Source: Tomocerus qinae
Taxonomy: Eukaryota > Arthropoda > Collembola > Entomobryomorpha > Tomoceridae
DNA length: 64,000 nucleotides
Reading direction: 5' to 3'
NCBI GenBank assembly: GCA_020055645.1
Contig: CM034547.1
Location: forward strand, 32,308,909 to 32,372,908
The notes below the pieces were generated by a model, which saw nothing but the letters and a program-made list of their open reading frames with translations, was not told the origin of the DNA and did not search any database. Positions within the stretch are counted from its first letter, which is position 1. Every line of letters begins with the position of its first letter. The position numbers and the translations under genes were made by a program. Shown piece after piece: positions 1-11,500 of the stretch.

Positions 1-595
1 ATTTGTACCTGAAGAAAAACATCAACTACGCAAGTGAATAAATGAGTCGATGGGCTATTTAATGTCAATTCAAAGCTACTGTAATTGAATCTGATACTTG
101 CATTATTAATAAAATTGATTTGTTATGTTAGAGAAGGAGTATAAAATCCTCATAGTTATCTGATGTTAATGTCCATTTAATGCCACATTTTCATTTTGAC
201 TATGAAAATGAAGACAAAGTGAGCGCGCGGCATCTCAGCAACCTATGGACCAATGTGGCTCATTTTCAATAGGCTTTGTCACAGGTCCATAGGCAATGTT
301 TTTACCAAGTTTAGTTGAAATCCATCAATGTCTTCAAAAGTTATCGTGTAAACGGACGGACGGACGGACGGACGGACGGACGGACGGACTGTGCGATTCT
401 ATAAGCTGCCTTATCAGGCGAGCTAAAAAGGTAAAAAGGCAAAAAAGGACTGCTTTTAAAAAATCTTTTTCCTACTTTTTTTAAAAAAAGGCCAAAAAGG
501 TCCTTTTTGTTCCCTGCTTAATTTAGAAACTTAAGTTGGCGACTGGGCAAGAAATTCCAACTACAAATTGCAATCTTATGCCTTTAGCGACTTGG
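1..595. other. Gene-free flank, repeat-rich
   Basis: No gene seen. Besides the CGGA tract, 425-515 is an A/T-rich low-complexity stretch in which AAAAAGG and CCTTTTT alternate and can fold back on itself. The 62-codon open frame across the microsatellite is translated repeat, not a gene. Confidence 0.7.
353..388. repeat. CGGA tetranucleotide microsatellite (nine copies)
   Basis: Nine uninterrupted CGGA units. The preceding sequence, ending in AAGTTATCGTGTAAA, looks like the edge of a dispersed element that ends in a GGAC-rich tract, a pattern I have seen in several invertebrate genomes, but I cannot define its other end. Confidence 0.9.
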
Positions 596-603
596 ATGAT
601 AAT

Positions 604-1204
604 CAGTGTACAAAATTTACCACTTTTTAGGTTTTTTTACCATCACAGTGGTAAAAATGCACTTTTTGGTAAAAATGCATTTAATGGTAAAAATGGTAAA
701 TTTTAGCAATTAATTAGCCAGATTAATACAGACTTAACAAAATACAAGTTTTAAAACTTTATTCTCTATGAAATATTTCCGATTAGCCCCTTAATTAATC
801 AAATGAATCCTATTTATTTCATAGGTTCGCCGAAAGTTATAAAAAAAAGAGATTAATGTATTTGGTATCGCCAATTTATATACAATTGATATGAATGTGC
901 TAATTTAATTGCAAATAATTTCTCTATCGGCAAATAAGGACGATTATTGCCCCCATTGGTTGAATCCAACTCTGGTTGATGAAAACTTATTTAATCTGTG
1001 ACAACAATCATCAGCTGCTAAGCTATTTCATACTTTGGCACCGAATTTTATTCAAAATTTAAACACGAAATTTAAATGAAACTATTTTTTACCATTTATA
1101 CCATTTATACCACTTACCACTACTTTGTAGGTAGTGGTATTTAACGTTAAATACCATTAAAAACCACTTACCACTGGTAGTGGTAAATGGTATTTTGTAC
1201 ACTG
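604..1204. mobile_element. Non-autonomous hAT-type element (601 bp)
   Basis: The ends are perfect 13-bp terminal inverted repeats, CAGTGTACAAAAT at 604-616 and its reverse complement at 1192-1204. The element is flanked by identical 8-bp direct repeats ATGATAAT at 596-603 and 1205-1212. Eight-base target duplications and CAGNG ends are hallmarks of the hAT superfamily. The subterminal regions hold repeated short words: GGTAAAAATG three times near the left end, and ACCATTTAT and ACCACT variants near the right end; such repeats are often transposase-binding sites. There is no transposase frame, so it is a MITE-like derivative that depended on an autonomous relative. The intact target duplication suggests a fairly recent insertion. 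P-type elements also make 8-bp duplications but have different ends. Confidence 0.85.
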
Positions 1205-1212
1205 ATGATAAT

Positions 1213-2069
1213 ATGTGATACTGTACTTTGCATGATTAGCTATTACGGGGAAGCTTAAGTAATGATTTGATGGTTGTAAATGCGGGTTTTGAGTTTGTCT
1301 GACCGAATCTCCTTCGGAAAACAATTTAGTGTTAAGATTTTTATCATGTTATTAGTGCCAAATTGTATTCAATCGATACTGAATGTTTCTCAAAAATGCA
1401 CAAGTTTACATTTCAATAGGTTATAAATGGTTATTGGTTAATTCAATATTCATTAACACAGTACAATTCCTAAATGCCTTACCTTTCATAGACCTCACTC
1501 AAATCGTATTGTAAAGAATTACTCACCTCCAATCGTGGTCATGTCATGATGCATGGGCAAATTTTTGTGTTGGAATTGGTTTGAAACTTTTATAATGGTA
1601 GTTACGAGTTTATAGCTGTTATAGTAGCTATACAATGCAAGGTGCCTCACCTCTAATTGCATTAGTTTCTAATATAGTGAAAGGTAAACAGAGAAAAGGT
1701 GCAAAATCACCTTAGTTTAACTTGATGGTTGTACCGTAGCGAAGTATCATTACTTACCTATGCGTCAAAATAGGACGTTGTTGAGTATAGGTCCAATGCA
1801 AAGTTGAATTATTGCATGCATTTGTGCAGTGCAAACAATTAGATTTTGTGTTCTGTTATATTTCGGTGTGACAGGTACTAATAAAGCTACTGAATAATTT
1901 CTAGTTTGGGTAAATACTTACTGTGTTGTAGTACAGAAAATGTCTAGAGTAATACCAGTACATATCTAAGTACATTGAATAAATTTTTCACGACAGTGTG
2001 TAGGTAGGCAGTTTTGCCAAATAAAAAGCTGAAGGGATTGGTTTAGTATATTTCTATGAATGTAATGCA
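1213..2069. other. Gene-free flank between the hAT element and the Dpr 3' end
   Basis: AT-rich sequence downstream of the Dpr poly(A) signals. I see no open frame, repeat or RNA gene that I can support here. Confidence 0.7.
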
Positions 2070-2090
2070 TTTATTGCGTGTATATTTATT
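2070..2090 (-). other. Poly(A) signals for the Dpr gene
   Basis: Two AATAAA hexamers on the minus strand, at 2090-2085 and 2075-2070 (TTTATT on the plus strand), lie 48 and 63 bp after the TGA. They would give a very short 3' untranslated region. Other AATAAA matches further left are possible, so the true transcript end may differ. Confidence 0.5.
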
Positions 2091-2137
2091 ATGCATATTT
2101 GAAAGAATGTGTGTCTGTCTACAAGCTAACAATAAAT

Positions 2138-2289
2138 TCAGCTCTGAATGTTTTTGATTTTGACTGTAGCAGCAAAGGCTAGAAGAGAAATGACGACGAG
2201 GTTGAAGTTGGAATGGGGAATAACAGTATTTGAAACGGAAGATGTGCTAGCTACTCCTCTTCCGTGATGCATCGCTGCAGGATTCTCAC
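2138..2289 (-). CDS. dpr: Dpr coding exon 6: C-terminal tail and stop
   Basis: Completes Gly255 and encodes residues 256-304 followed by TGA. ENPAAMHHG matches the G-E-x-P-x-A-M-x-x motif found just after Ig2 in many Dpr proteins. It is followed by a Ser/Thr/Val-rich stalk, a hydrophobic stretch (LVVISLLAFAATV, about 285-297) and a short basic tail. Such an end is compatible with a GPI-attachment signal, known for many Dpr and DIP proteins, or with a short membrane anchor. The acceptor is TTCTATAG at 2290. Confidence 0.93.
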
Positions 2290-2664
2290 CTATAGAACAG
2301 AACAGATAGTCAAGACGAGTAACATGACATAACAACATTCTTAACTTATTGCAAATCATTTAGCATTAGTCTTTGTGTGTGTGAGCCACATTTATTAAGG
2401 TGAGCATTCAAAATAAGATTCCTTCCCTAGACCTCTGTGTGTATAAATTAGAATGGAGAAGGTGTGTTTCGTTTGAGTTTATGTTTGTGTACTACAGACA
2501 GGTAATCATTGAATAGAATTAGTTTGGGCTAACTTAAAACAACGTATGTATATACAGGACCTACTTTGGGTACATGTATGTAGGTAGCTGTCTATCCGTA
2601 GAATTGTGTGTTATAGATACTTTAAGTTAAGTAGTAGAGGTAAATGTTGGAAAAGTAAACTTAC
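2290..2664 (-). other. Dpr intron 5 (375 bp)
   Basis: Short phase-1 intron between the end of Ig2 and the C-terminal tail exon, with GTAAGT donor and TTCTATAG acceptor. Nothing else is recognisable in it. Confidence 0.9.
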
Positions 2665-2794
2665 CACTCAATACGTGCAGAGCGACTGTAGCAGAACCAA
2701 CGGTTATCAATGAGCACGTATAGTTTCCACCGTCAGCTTTCTTGACGCTCCCGAATGTTGCTGTCTCTACTATGGCAGGTCCATCAATTTTCGC
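2665..2794 (-). CDS. dpr: Dpr coding exon 5: second half of Ig2
   Basis: Encodes residues 212-254 and the first base of Gly255. It carries KKADGGNYTC, the second DxGxYxC signature (Asp232, Gly234, Tyr236, Cys238), with a sequon at Asn235, and ends in VALHVLSG, close to the HVLNG that ends Ig2 in many Dprs. The acceptor is ACACCTAG at 2795; the donor GTAAGT starts at 2664. The Cys177-Cys238 spacing of 61 residues is normal for this fold. Confidence 0.93.
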
Positions 2795-3213
2795 CTAGGT
2801 GTATATCGAGACAGTCGTTTTAGAAATATAGAATTAGGAATGGTAGGGTAGTCCATTCATTAGTTACACTTTATCACCAGTAAGAAATAACTATGCGAGA
2901 AACATCTTAGATTTTGAATGCTGGGGATTGAGAAAGCAATCAAATAAATCCTAATGCATTAGCCGTGCAGAGGAGAAGAGGAAGGAGGGAAAGAAAGGAG
3001 AACTGCCAGAGAGGAGAAAGTATAGAGAAAGACGAGACAAACTAAATTACCTAAAGACTCCAGAAACCATCACATCAGAGTGAAAGTTGGATTTCCCAGC
3101 GTGAGCAGAGGGAACTTTCACCATAATGCAATGGAGCATCTGAGTAGTTAATGTAGTCTGGCTGGATGTGCCTGCATCATAGTTTTCACATAATCAAAAC
3201 GATATTTACTTAC
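2795..3213 (-). other. Dpr intron 4 (419 bp)
   Basis: Short phase-0 intron inside Ig2 with GTAAGT donor and CACCTAG acceptor. The stretch around 2970-3045 is strongly purine-rich on the plus strand, hence pyrimidine-rich in the transcript, upstream of the acceptor. Confidence 0.9.
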
Positions 3214-3376
3214 TTGGAAGACAATAGAATTCACTGGATCCTGCTTATCCATAAGTTGGCCGTTCTTGTACCAAGCAATTCTCCGTAAATTGTCCATCAA
3301 CGTGTTATAAACAACACACCGAAGCTGAACTTGACTGCCCTCCCACACGAACATATTTTCTTCGGTCGTGTCCATC
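3214..3376 (-). CDS. dpr: Dpr coding exon 4: first half of Ig2
   Basis: The first base completes Arg157 and the following 54 codons cover residues 158-211. Visible features are EGSQVQLRC (B-strand Cys177) and RRIAWYKNGQ (core Trp192). The acceptor is TTTTCAG at 3377 and the donor GTAAGT starts at 3213, ending in phase 0. The Ig2 sequence is more divergent from common Dprs than Ig1, which is usual, but Cys, Trp and their spacing are right for an Ig fold. Intron 3 upstream is 529 bp and intron 4 downstream is 419 bp. Confidence 0.93.
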
Positions 3377-3905
3377 CTGAAAATAGCCACGTACGGATTA
3401 TAGCATATAACATTTGAGAGAAATGTGTGTAAGTAGCTCCCGTTATTAGAAAATAGAGTGGTCACGATAAGCCATCAAAAAATATATTTACTCGTAGGTG
3501 CCTATAGCATATGGAAAAGGGAAAGTATTCTGTCCTGCAGGAAAATTCTAAAAATGTGTACAATGGAGGAAACGAAAACCAAATAAAAACACAGTGCCTT
3601 CAGTAGGTATTTACATTGTATGTATTTAGTATTTATGTACAGTACGTGATGCTGCAATTGACTCAACTACTATATACAGTAACAGCCCAAAGGCCATGAA
3701 GCCTAGAAATAACAATTGAAGTTTATGGTGGAATGGATTTATCGTTTATTTATTTTAGAAATTGGATTTGAGATTAAGAGCGTATAGGAAAAGGCACTGG
3801 CCTAAGTACTGGCTAAGTCAAGGGCCTATCTAAATAGCTATATAATATGTATACATACATACATATTGGAAAAGTGATAGATTGAGAGAGTCAAAAGTTG
3901 GTTAC
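3377..3905 (-). other. Dpr intron 3 (529 bp)
   Basis: Short phase-2 intron between the Ig1 and Ig2 exons with GTAACC donor and TTTTCAG acceptor. It contains an ATAC microsatellite (3851-3865, about four units) and otherwise nothing notable. Confidence 0.93.
3851..3865. repeat. ATAC microsatellite
   Basis: Just under four ATAC units inside Dpr intron 3. Confidence 0.8.
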
Positions 3906-4123
3906 CGAATAGTGGGCACGAGGACTGTAAGTAAAATGCGGAAGGCTAATTTCGGCTCAGTACTGATTTGGCACTCGTAATATCCAGCATCGCGAGGCTG
4001 AACGTATTTGATTTGTAGAGTCCACGATTCCCCCGAAGGTAAAACTTGAAATCGCTCATCCGCAATAAATGTGAAACGATCCACTGTGACTATGTGTGAG
4101 TCCTCCTTCCGAATCCATGACAC
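3906..4123 (-). CDS. dpr: Dpr coding exon 3: C-terminal half of Ig1
   Basis: Encodes residues 85-156 and two bases of Arg157. It opens with VSWIRKEDSHIVTV, containing the core Trp87 and the C-C' strands that form the DIP-binding face. It continues with DERFQV, SWTLQIKY and QPRDAGYYECQISTEPK, with the Ig signature DxGxYxC (Asp129, Gly131, Tyr133, Cys135). The acceptor is TTTAAAG at 4124 and the donor GTAACC starts at 3905, ending the exon in phase 2. This is the most diagnostic exon for the Dpr family. Where most Dprs have R-D-L-H-I-L-T, this one has E-D-S-H-I-V-T, a change on the partner-binding surface. Confidence 0.98.
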
Positions 4124-7100
4124 CTTTAAAATACATAATGCAAAACATTCTTTTACTATTCATAGTCCGTGTGAGCAAGCAAATTGCATAACACGAGGAG
4201 CAATATCCACTGTCGTGCCATAGTAGACATAATATTACATTTCTGGATGCATTGAGACATACAGCAATAAATGCATTCTTCCCTGGAAATGTGCCTTGTC
4301 TGAGTGAGTCAACACAATTCAGGGCGGAGGATGTACAGATTTACAGATCAGATTCATATAATATCATATTGTACTTTATGCACTGCAATAGTTTCTGTAT
4401 ATCTTTTTATTTAACCTCTTCCAATCATCTTTGCACTGGATAAAGAAAGTGCATTCATACGAGATATATAATGCAAATACCCTATTTGAGAGAAGAGAAA
4501 GTTTTAGGAGTTGCAGTCACATATAATAAAAATATAGTATGCATGGAGGTGAGAAGTTGCGCTTGTCTGCTTCGGAAACAAAAAGCTTATTTACATAAGC
4601 CTGTCTCTATTTGTATTGTGCTTGCACAGATATTTATTCTGCCAACTGCACATTGAATTGGCAGTGGAAAAGGAAATTTTGCCCGACCGAATAAAGATAA
4701 AAATGTTCTTGTTGTATGTAACATACAGATTGATGCATGTATTTACTTGGTCTAGGTACTTTTTGCTAGAAGTTTGAAATTCAAGTTTCTAGCAGTTTGT
4801 CTATGCAATTCGTACCTAAGTAGACACCCAAAGGATAAATATATTTATTCAAAATAGCACACTCTATTTGAACGGGAGAAAGTTCATTATTGTGAAAAAT
4901 TAACTCATTTTTGCTATTCTAAACTATTGTAGCCCCAAAAGTTATTTTTACAGAAACATAATATTGGTATAAATAGTTTAATTACATTTTCATTGATATG
5001 ACAGAAAGTTTATTAACTCTTTGCTAAAGTTTCCTTTTTTGATACTCATTTATTATTTAATTACGTAGAAAATGTAATAGATATGGTGTAAGTGTAATAG
5101 TTATTCGAACACAATTTTGACTTGTGGAGTTTCTAGACTCTTGACTGAATTGTGGGCACATGAACTTTTCTTCAAATAGTAATTTCCATGAGTCAAAACC
5201 CCAACCCTTGTAGTGTCAATCTTTAAAGCGTTTTATCTGAGACAGGCGGAGACGGTTTGAAAAGTTAGGGACGTGAAGGAAGCAAGTCAGAAAACATCTG
5301 AATTATTGAGAAAGTAACTTTCTCCTTGAATTCCTATATAGAGCTTGTTGATTTTCTGTTTGATCGAAGTGAAAGTGCAGTGCAATGTAAAGAATAGAAT
5401 GAATGGATAGAAGGAATCAGAATACATTGGATTCTAGGTGCACGATGTCTGACCTCCATTCACAAATATCAAACGCTCATAAAAAGCATAGCTTTAAAAA
5501 TCCTACAGAATGTCGTTTACACATGCAATTCCAGAGTTCATTTGAGTTATTCCCTGTCTTGGGAGCCAGGTATTCATTAGTATACTTATTTCTGGAGAAT
5601 TTACAGCAAAGCGTGCTCATTATTCATGAAGTAGGTTTCTCTATACACGGAAACTGTGGACATGGGAGACGTCGCGTTTATTCTGGACTAAATTTGTGGC
5701 ATTGAATAACATTATATTTATCCACGCTAATATTTCACATTCATTTCAGTAGTGCACATAGGTTTGCAAATGAACCTCCTCCATTTATAGTTCACTAGAG
5801 TCGAGGAGTAGGTTTTCCATTTCCTAAAAATATCAAGTCATTATAAATAAGTCGCATTTTTCTAGGAAGAAATCCCCGCAGTTACAGTTATAACTATCGA
5901 TTAATCATTGAGGTTCATTTTAATTGATCGCTCTCATCATTTGCATTCAATTCGCCAATCCCCCACGAAGTTTCCTATTAGCCTGATTCCCGTTGACATC
6001 ATCGTCCATTTACGGAGACAGTTCACTCCGCCATAACCATTTGTATTGTAATAAATGACCTGTATCTAAATGTAAATGAAAGTAATTACTATTGTGTACT
6101 TGCAACTTGCAGTGTACTTTTGATAATTTACTACTGCAAGTTGGTCGAAATAATTTATCAAAAGTAATAGTATTGACCATTGGTAAGTGGTAACAGCAGG
6201 GGAAGGTAAACTCAGTTTTTGTTCGGGTATATATAGGTTTAGGTAAATCCGATTTGCCATTAAAGTGCTCAACTCTCATATTTCATTTGAGACAGAGGCC
6301 ATAAAAAATGTCCTTCGGTTCTAGAATGACAGGAATAATAGGAAAAATATCTAATTGCATTACGACTTGATTCAAGACAATAAAAGAAAGCTTTGAGAGA
6401 AAGCGAACACAAGGGAGTGCCTATCTAGTAAATGGTACTCTATTGTACGTGTCATCTAAAAGCTAAACAATAAGTACCACATAACTTTCCCGGGGCCTAT
6501 CTCGAAAATCGGTGCTAATATGAAGATAATTGTTGTAATTACACAACAAGGATTTGCTGTTGAGTAATAATACTAAAATATTATGCTCTGCTTACAGTAG
6601 GTAGTGTTGTAGTAAAGAAGTTAAATAGTTTCCCATAGTTTTATCCCAAGTTACTGCACATTCATAAGGATATGAAACTCTATGGATTTCTTTGTCGTAA
6701 TTTTTTGGAATGGATTTGACCGTAGTGTAGAAAGTAGGAGACGTGAGTCGTTTGACTTGGGTTGAGTAGGTGCAGATTGTAGATAGGTATTCACGTAGTG
6801 AGTAAAGTAGTAACATGCCTGCTACTACTATATAATTCTACTCATGAAATTATTATGATGGGATAAAGGCATAATAATAATGTTTATTGCTCTCAATCAA
6901 AGACTTTACTACGGGGTTTACGATCCTCGTGAATGCTAAATTAAATCTATGTTAAAATTCTAGAGATTTGTCATTTGGCAAGCAACTACATACTATAACG
7001 ATACATAAACGTTCCTTAAGCTCCAGCTAAACGAATTGAAAGTAAAGAAAGTCAAATCGGAGGTTAGCCCCATGAAAGCGAATATTATTATCTCTATATC

Positions 7101-8570
7101 TAGAGTAAAACACTATCTTATATACTGTGGCAGTAGTAGATAAGTGTTGTGAATTGAGGAATCTAGTCACTAGCAGGGAAGTCTTGTTTGAGGGGTACAA
7201 ATGGCAATAGTTGCATACATACAAAGCAAAAGGCAATCATAGAAAGACAGAAAAGTAAAATCGTGCAAGTCAAGACGGAAGTTAATAATATTCTCAGCGA
7301 GACCTCGGGAAAAGCTCTGATGCATTATTATACGTTTGCGTTTTCCTTTGATACACACATCTGTTTTGCAAGGAGACCTGAAAGACTCATTCAGTCACTC
7401 ACTTTATACGTACATATAAGCATACAAAAGTGTTCTTATGGTGCACCTACCGAAAAGATACAGTACAAATAGATTCTATATATTTAAGTTACCCGTCCTG
7501 AGAAAAATAAGAGTTACAGCGTTATATAGGTACATATAAGGTCGTTATTTATATAGCAGAAGGGTACTAACGCAAGGCAAGGAAAGTTTTTTTCGGAAAC
7601 GCAATCAATCTTTCCGTAGTAAATTGCTTAGCTTTATATTACTTACAGCATAGCGCAGTGTGGAGCAGTTAGCTATAGGGCCCATTTACAAAGTAATAGA
7701 AATAGAATAGGCAAAGGAACTAAAACGTAAAGTAACTACCTACACACATAAGTAAGTATTAAAAGCCATGGCATGGCAAACGGTATTAGTTAAGTAGCTA
7801 CGTACCTATGATTCATATGTATATTATATGCACATTCACAGAAGCTAACACGAAAACCATTTTACCAAGGCAAAGTTGTACCAGGACAGGACAGGAGGTC
7901 AGGCAGAGTAGTGCTCATAGTCAACTTGAATGTATGTACATAAATCCTGTGCATAACGTACACTCTCCAAGAAAGCTACACTTAGCTACGTAACATCATC
8001 ATATCATTATATATAGCACAATCTACGACTTCGTATTTTTGTCTTGACCATTATTTCCTTTCGTCTGGAAAATATTACGCAAATAAAAATGTACCAACAG
8101 TTAATCCATGCATGAAATCCGATACTTACATCGTTTCCGAAAAATAGGAAATACCTACATGCACCTACTTGTGCTTGAAGAACTTCTATAGAGATCCCTT
8201 TGTCTCCTCGCATTTTATCTTTAGACAATAGATAATCTTGAGAAAAAATAATAACAACGAGAGAAAGCAAAAAGTCAGCCTAAGTAAATCGTATCTGTAC
8301 TAACTACTGAAAGAGAAGTAAGTACCCCTTTTGGTTTCCATCCTCAGACTATCGTAATTTTCTACTTGTATATTGAATTGGCAGAATCGAAGAAAACTGT
8401 GAAAGTAAGCAGCATAAAGTAACATGAAGCATTTTGAGGGAGAATTATAGCCGACGAAGCAGCAGAGCAGGCCAACGGGTGAATATTTTCGGAATTTGAT
8501 CATGCAAAATATAACGGTGAGTTTTTATAGAGCGGATTGAGGTCAGACTTATAATTTAATGGATAAATGC

Positions 8571-8586
8571 ATGCATGGCCATGCAT
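8571..8586. repeat. Perfect 16-bp palindrome
   Basis: ATGCATGGCCATGCAT, with no spacer, in Dpr intron 2. It may be a dimeric protein-binding site or chance. Confidence 0.8.
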
Positions 8587-11500
8587 CACATCTATTCGAT
8601 CCAACCAACAAATCCGTCCAAATTCTTATGCCATAATAATAACCGTATTTAAGTATATTATATTATAAATTACAGATATATAGCTTTCTAATCTGCTTTC
8701 TCCCACATATTCACATGGGTATACTTCCTACAGTAAGGGTCCGTAGGACTTACCTACTTCAGGTATACTTTAAACATTTATATCCGTCCAAAATTCAGAG
8801 TGGAGATTGAACGAAAGCAGCCAATCATATAGGGGGTACTTTAGTAGGGAGTGCAGGAGAAACAGCAGGTAAACTGTTTGTTATAATATCTTCACATCAT
8901 TTATATCTTCCTATGCCATTATGAATAGAAGATACATAGAAGAGAAAATTCGTTGAGAAATTCGCCGATGGCACTCTTTTCTCTTCTCGTGATAGTTTCA
9001 GTTTGAATTTCGACAGTCCGTTCTCCTTCCTCCTCTACAAATAGTCTAGCTCAGTACAGATATAACGACACGAGTGCTCCACATAATATCTTATCAATAC
9101 TTTGCAAAGTGTATACTCACATACACTACAGACAGAGACTACTTAGAGTCGAGTGGAAATATCGATAGTTTTGTCTAAAATTTCTTTCCCTAGTTTCTCT
9201 GTGGGTCGGCTCGACTTGATCTACTCTACATACGTATATGTTGTAGCAATGCATTTATCTATAACTAAAATAAATGTAATGGACGTTACCAACCATGACT
9301 GGATGTACATATGCATAGCAAGAGCGTTTTATACATAAGAATTGAGAATCAGATGATGGGATCGAGGAAGGAGTGTCTATAGGGCACACATATACGGATA
9401 CTTTATTGGAAGGAATAGCGTTAGTGGAGTCTATCAAAATAGAAGTCCCATTCCCATGCTAACACTAACGTTTTCACAATAGCAATCTGCAATATTGCAA
9501 ATTGTATTCATCCTTCCTACTCTCATAGATCCTTTCCTGTAAATGAAATCTCATTCATAGACTGACTAGAACTACCAAATGTCTTTTTACTCAGCTATGT
9601 AGTAGTCGTAGTAATAGTAAACTACCTCACACACATCTAGCCACACGGCTCTGCTCAACTGAATTCAACTAACTACTTTTAGTCATTCCCTTTATTTTGT
9701 ATGTAGGTAAGTACTTCGCGTGGTCGTGTCCCCTGTTCCACTATCCCAAGAACGACTATCACTCCGCAGTAGAAAATACTACATGAAAGCATTACAACTG
9801 CTACATTATTATATTCCAAGCAGTTACTACTACAACTCTATATAACTGGGTTAAGTTTTAGAAAAGATGAGACACACAAAGCGAGCTACTATCAGTTGGG
9901 ATGCAATGGCTACATGGAATCATTCTGCTTCACAGGAATATAAATATCATTCCAAAAACCAATGATTACAATAGGGACATTGTGTAAGTATTATATTTAT
10001 GCGTCTATAGTACTTACTAATAGGTATCTTGAGTATTAATGTAGTACATTTATAGAGAAGTAGAATTTAAAAGTCAATCTGGATCTGGACTAGACTCGTT
10101 TGCCTAGACTGCTCTTCAGCTAAATTCCAGCTTTGGTTTGGTGGCTGGCTGTCGTTCCAATTTTCCTTTGGTTTTTGGAAGAACTGTAAGATCATGAGGC
10201 GGGAAGGAAGGAAGGGCAAAGACTGCAAAGTATATAAGAGTCAGATCTCTCTGGCAGTTACCTATTAGGATTTGCCCTCCCTTAACGCAGGCAGTGAAGC
10301 CGAAGTGAAGCGAAGCCAGGAGCAACTGCCTATCAGTTTGGCTACTTCCATTTGAATCTGCACTTACGGTCGAAAAAGGCTCCTGACTTGAGCTGCTTTG
10401 ACTCAACGTCCGGGTCGGACTCTGCCATTCCATAAAGGCACTGGGTGGAATACATTAGTGCATTTGTATTCTGAGAGGATTCTCAACTTTGAACTAGTTA
10501 GTGTATAGTTTGTACTCACTCAGCTGTGCACACACCGACATACTAATTTTTTAGAGAACTTTTACAGAAAAATTGTCATTCCTTGGGAAAAGGAGTGGAG
10601 GAGACGGAGTCGACACTAGTAATCGAGTGTCATATAGTTATTCCCTATAATGTTTAGTTTTGTACATTATATCTGTCCCTATAGGAAGTAGGCTTTCTTT
10701 TACTCTCAGTTAAAATACAATATATTCATCCTATGAAATGAAAAAAGAATAAAAATCACAGAAAGGATTATCCTTGGTAAAATCAGCTTGTCTATTCAAC
10801 TCGAGTTACTTGTCTTTTTTATCTTCTCGAGTGTTAACATGTGGTATGCTATGATGGTACAGAGCTTCCTAAGACAAGACAGCATAAAGCAGAATGAAAT
10901 AAAATAAACCTGATATATGAACACAGCTTTTTTCTCTACCTATGTAGAACAAATCTCCATTATGGGCTTTTTTTCTTTTGCCTTGATACATAATACGTGA
11001 CATTGGATTTGACTCGACTTTTTTGCACTTTCGCTGTACTTACCCAATTATCTACTTACGTGCATGCACTGGAATGCCACACTAACACAAATACAAACTA
11101 CACGCGCTATTGTGTAACTCCCGCCGTAAGACTGACACACTGTCTTCTGTCTTCCTATTACATTGTGTTTTATGGCCGTACACGCCTTGAGAAATTTGAA
11201 AACGTTTCCCATATTTCAAATCAAGGGGTAAAAGATATATTTAGGTACGTGTTTTTAAATGAATATACTTTTAAACTCAGAGATGTGCACATATATCTTT
11301 GACCCATATAGAAAAAGTTGGAGAGGAGCTTAGGAGTATGAAAGTTGCTTTCTCCTGCTTTCTCAGAGGGGAAAGGAAATATAATTCGCCAGTGCTCTTC
11401 CGTGGACTGTTTTCCGTTTCCTATTAGCCTACTTGTTAGATTTCAGTTGTGCAGTAGACTATTTCAGATTGTTTGAACACAACTGCATTATAATGTGAGT

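Noticed and set aside
958..971. GGTTGAATCC as a tRNA B-box.
   Set aside because: No A-box or cloverleaf at the right spacing, and it lies inside the hAT element.
10361..10433. Ser-rich minus-strand segment between a CACCCAG acceptor and GTAAGTG donor in intron 2, as an alternative Dpr exon.
   Set aside because: At 73 bp it would shift the frame between exons 2 and 3, which already join in phase inside a conserved motif.
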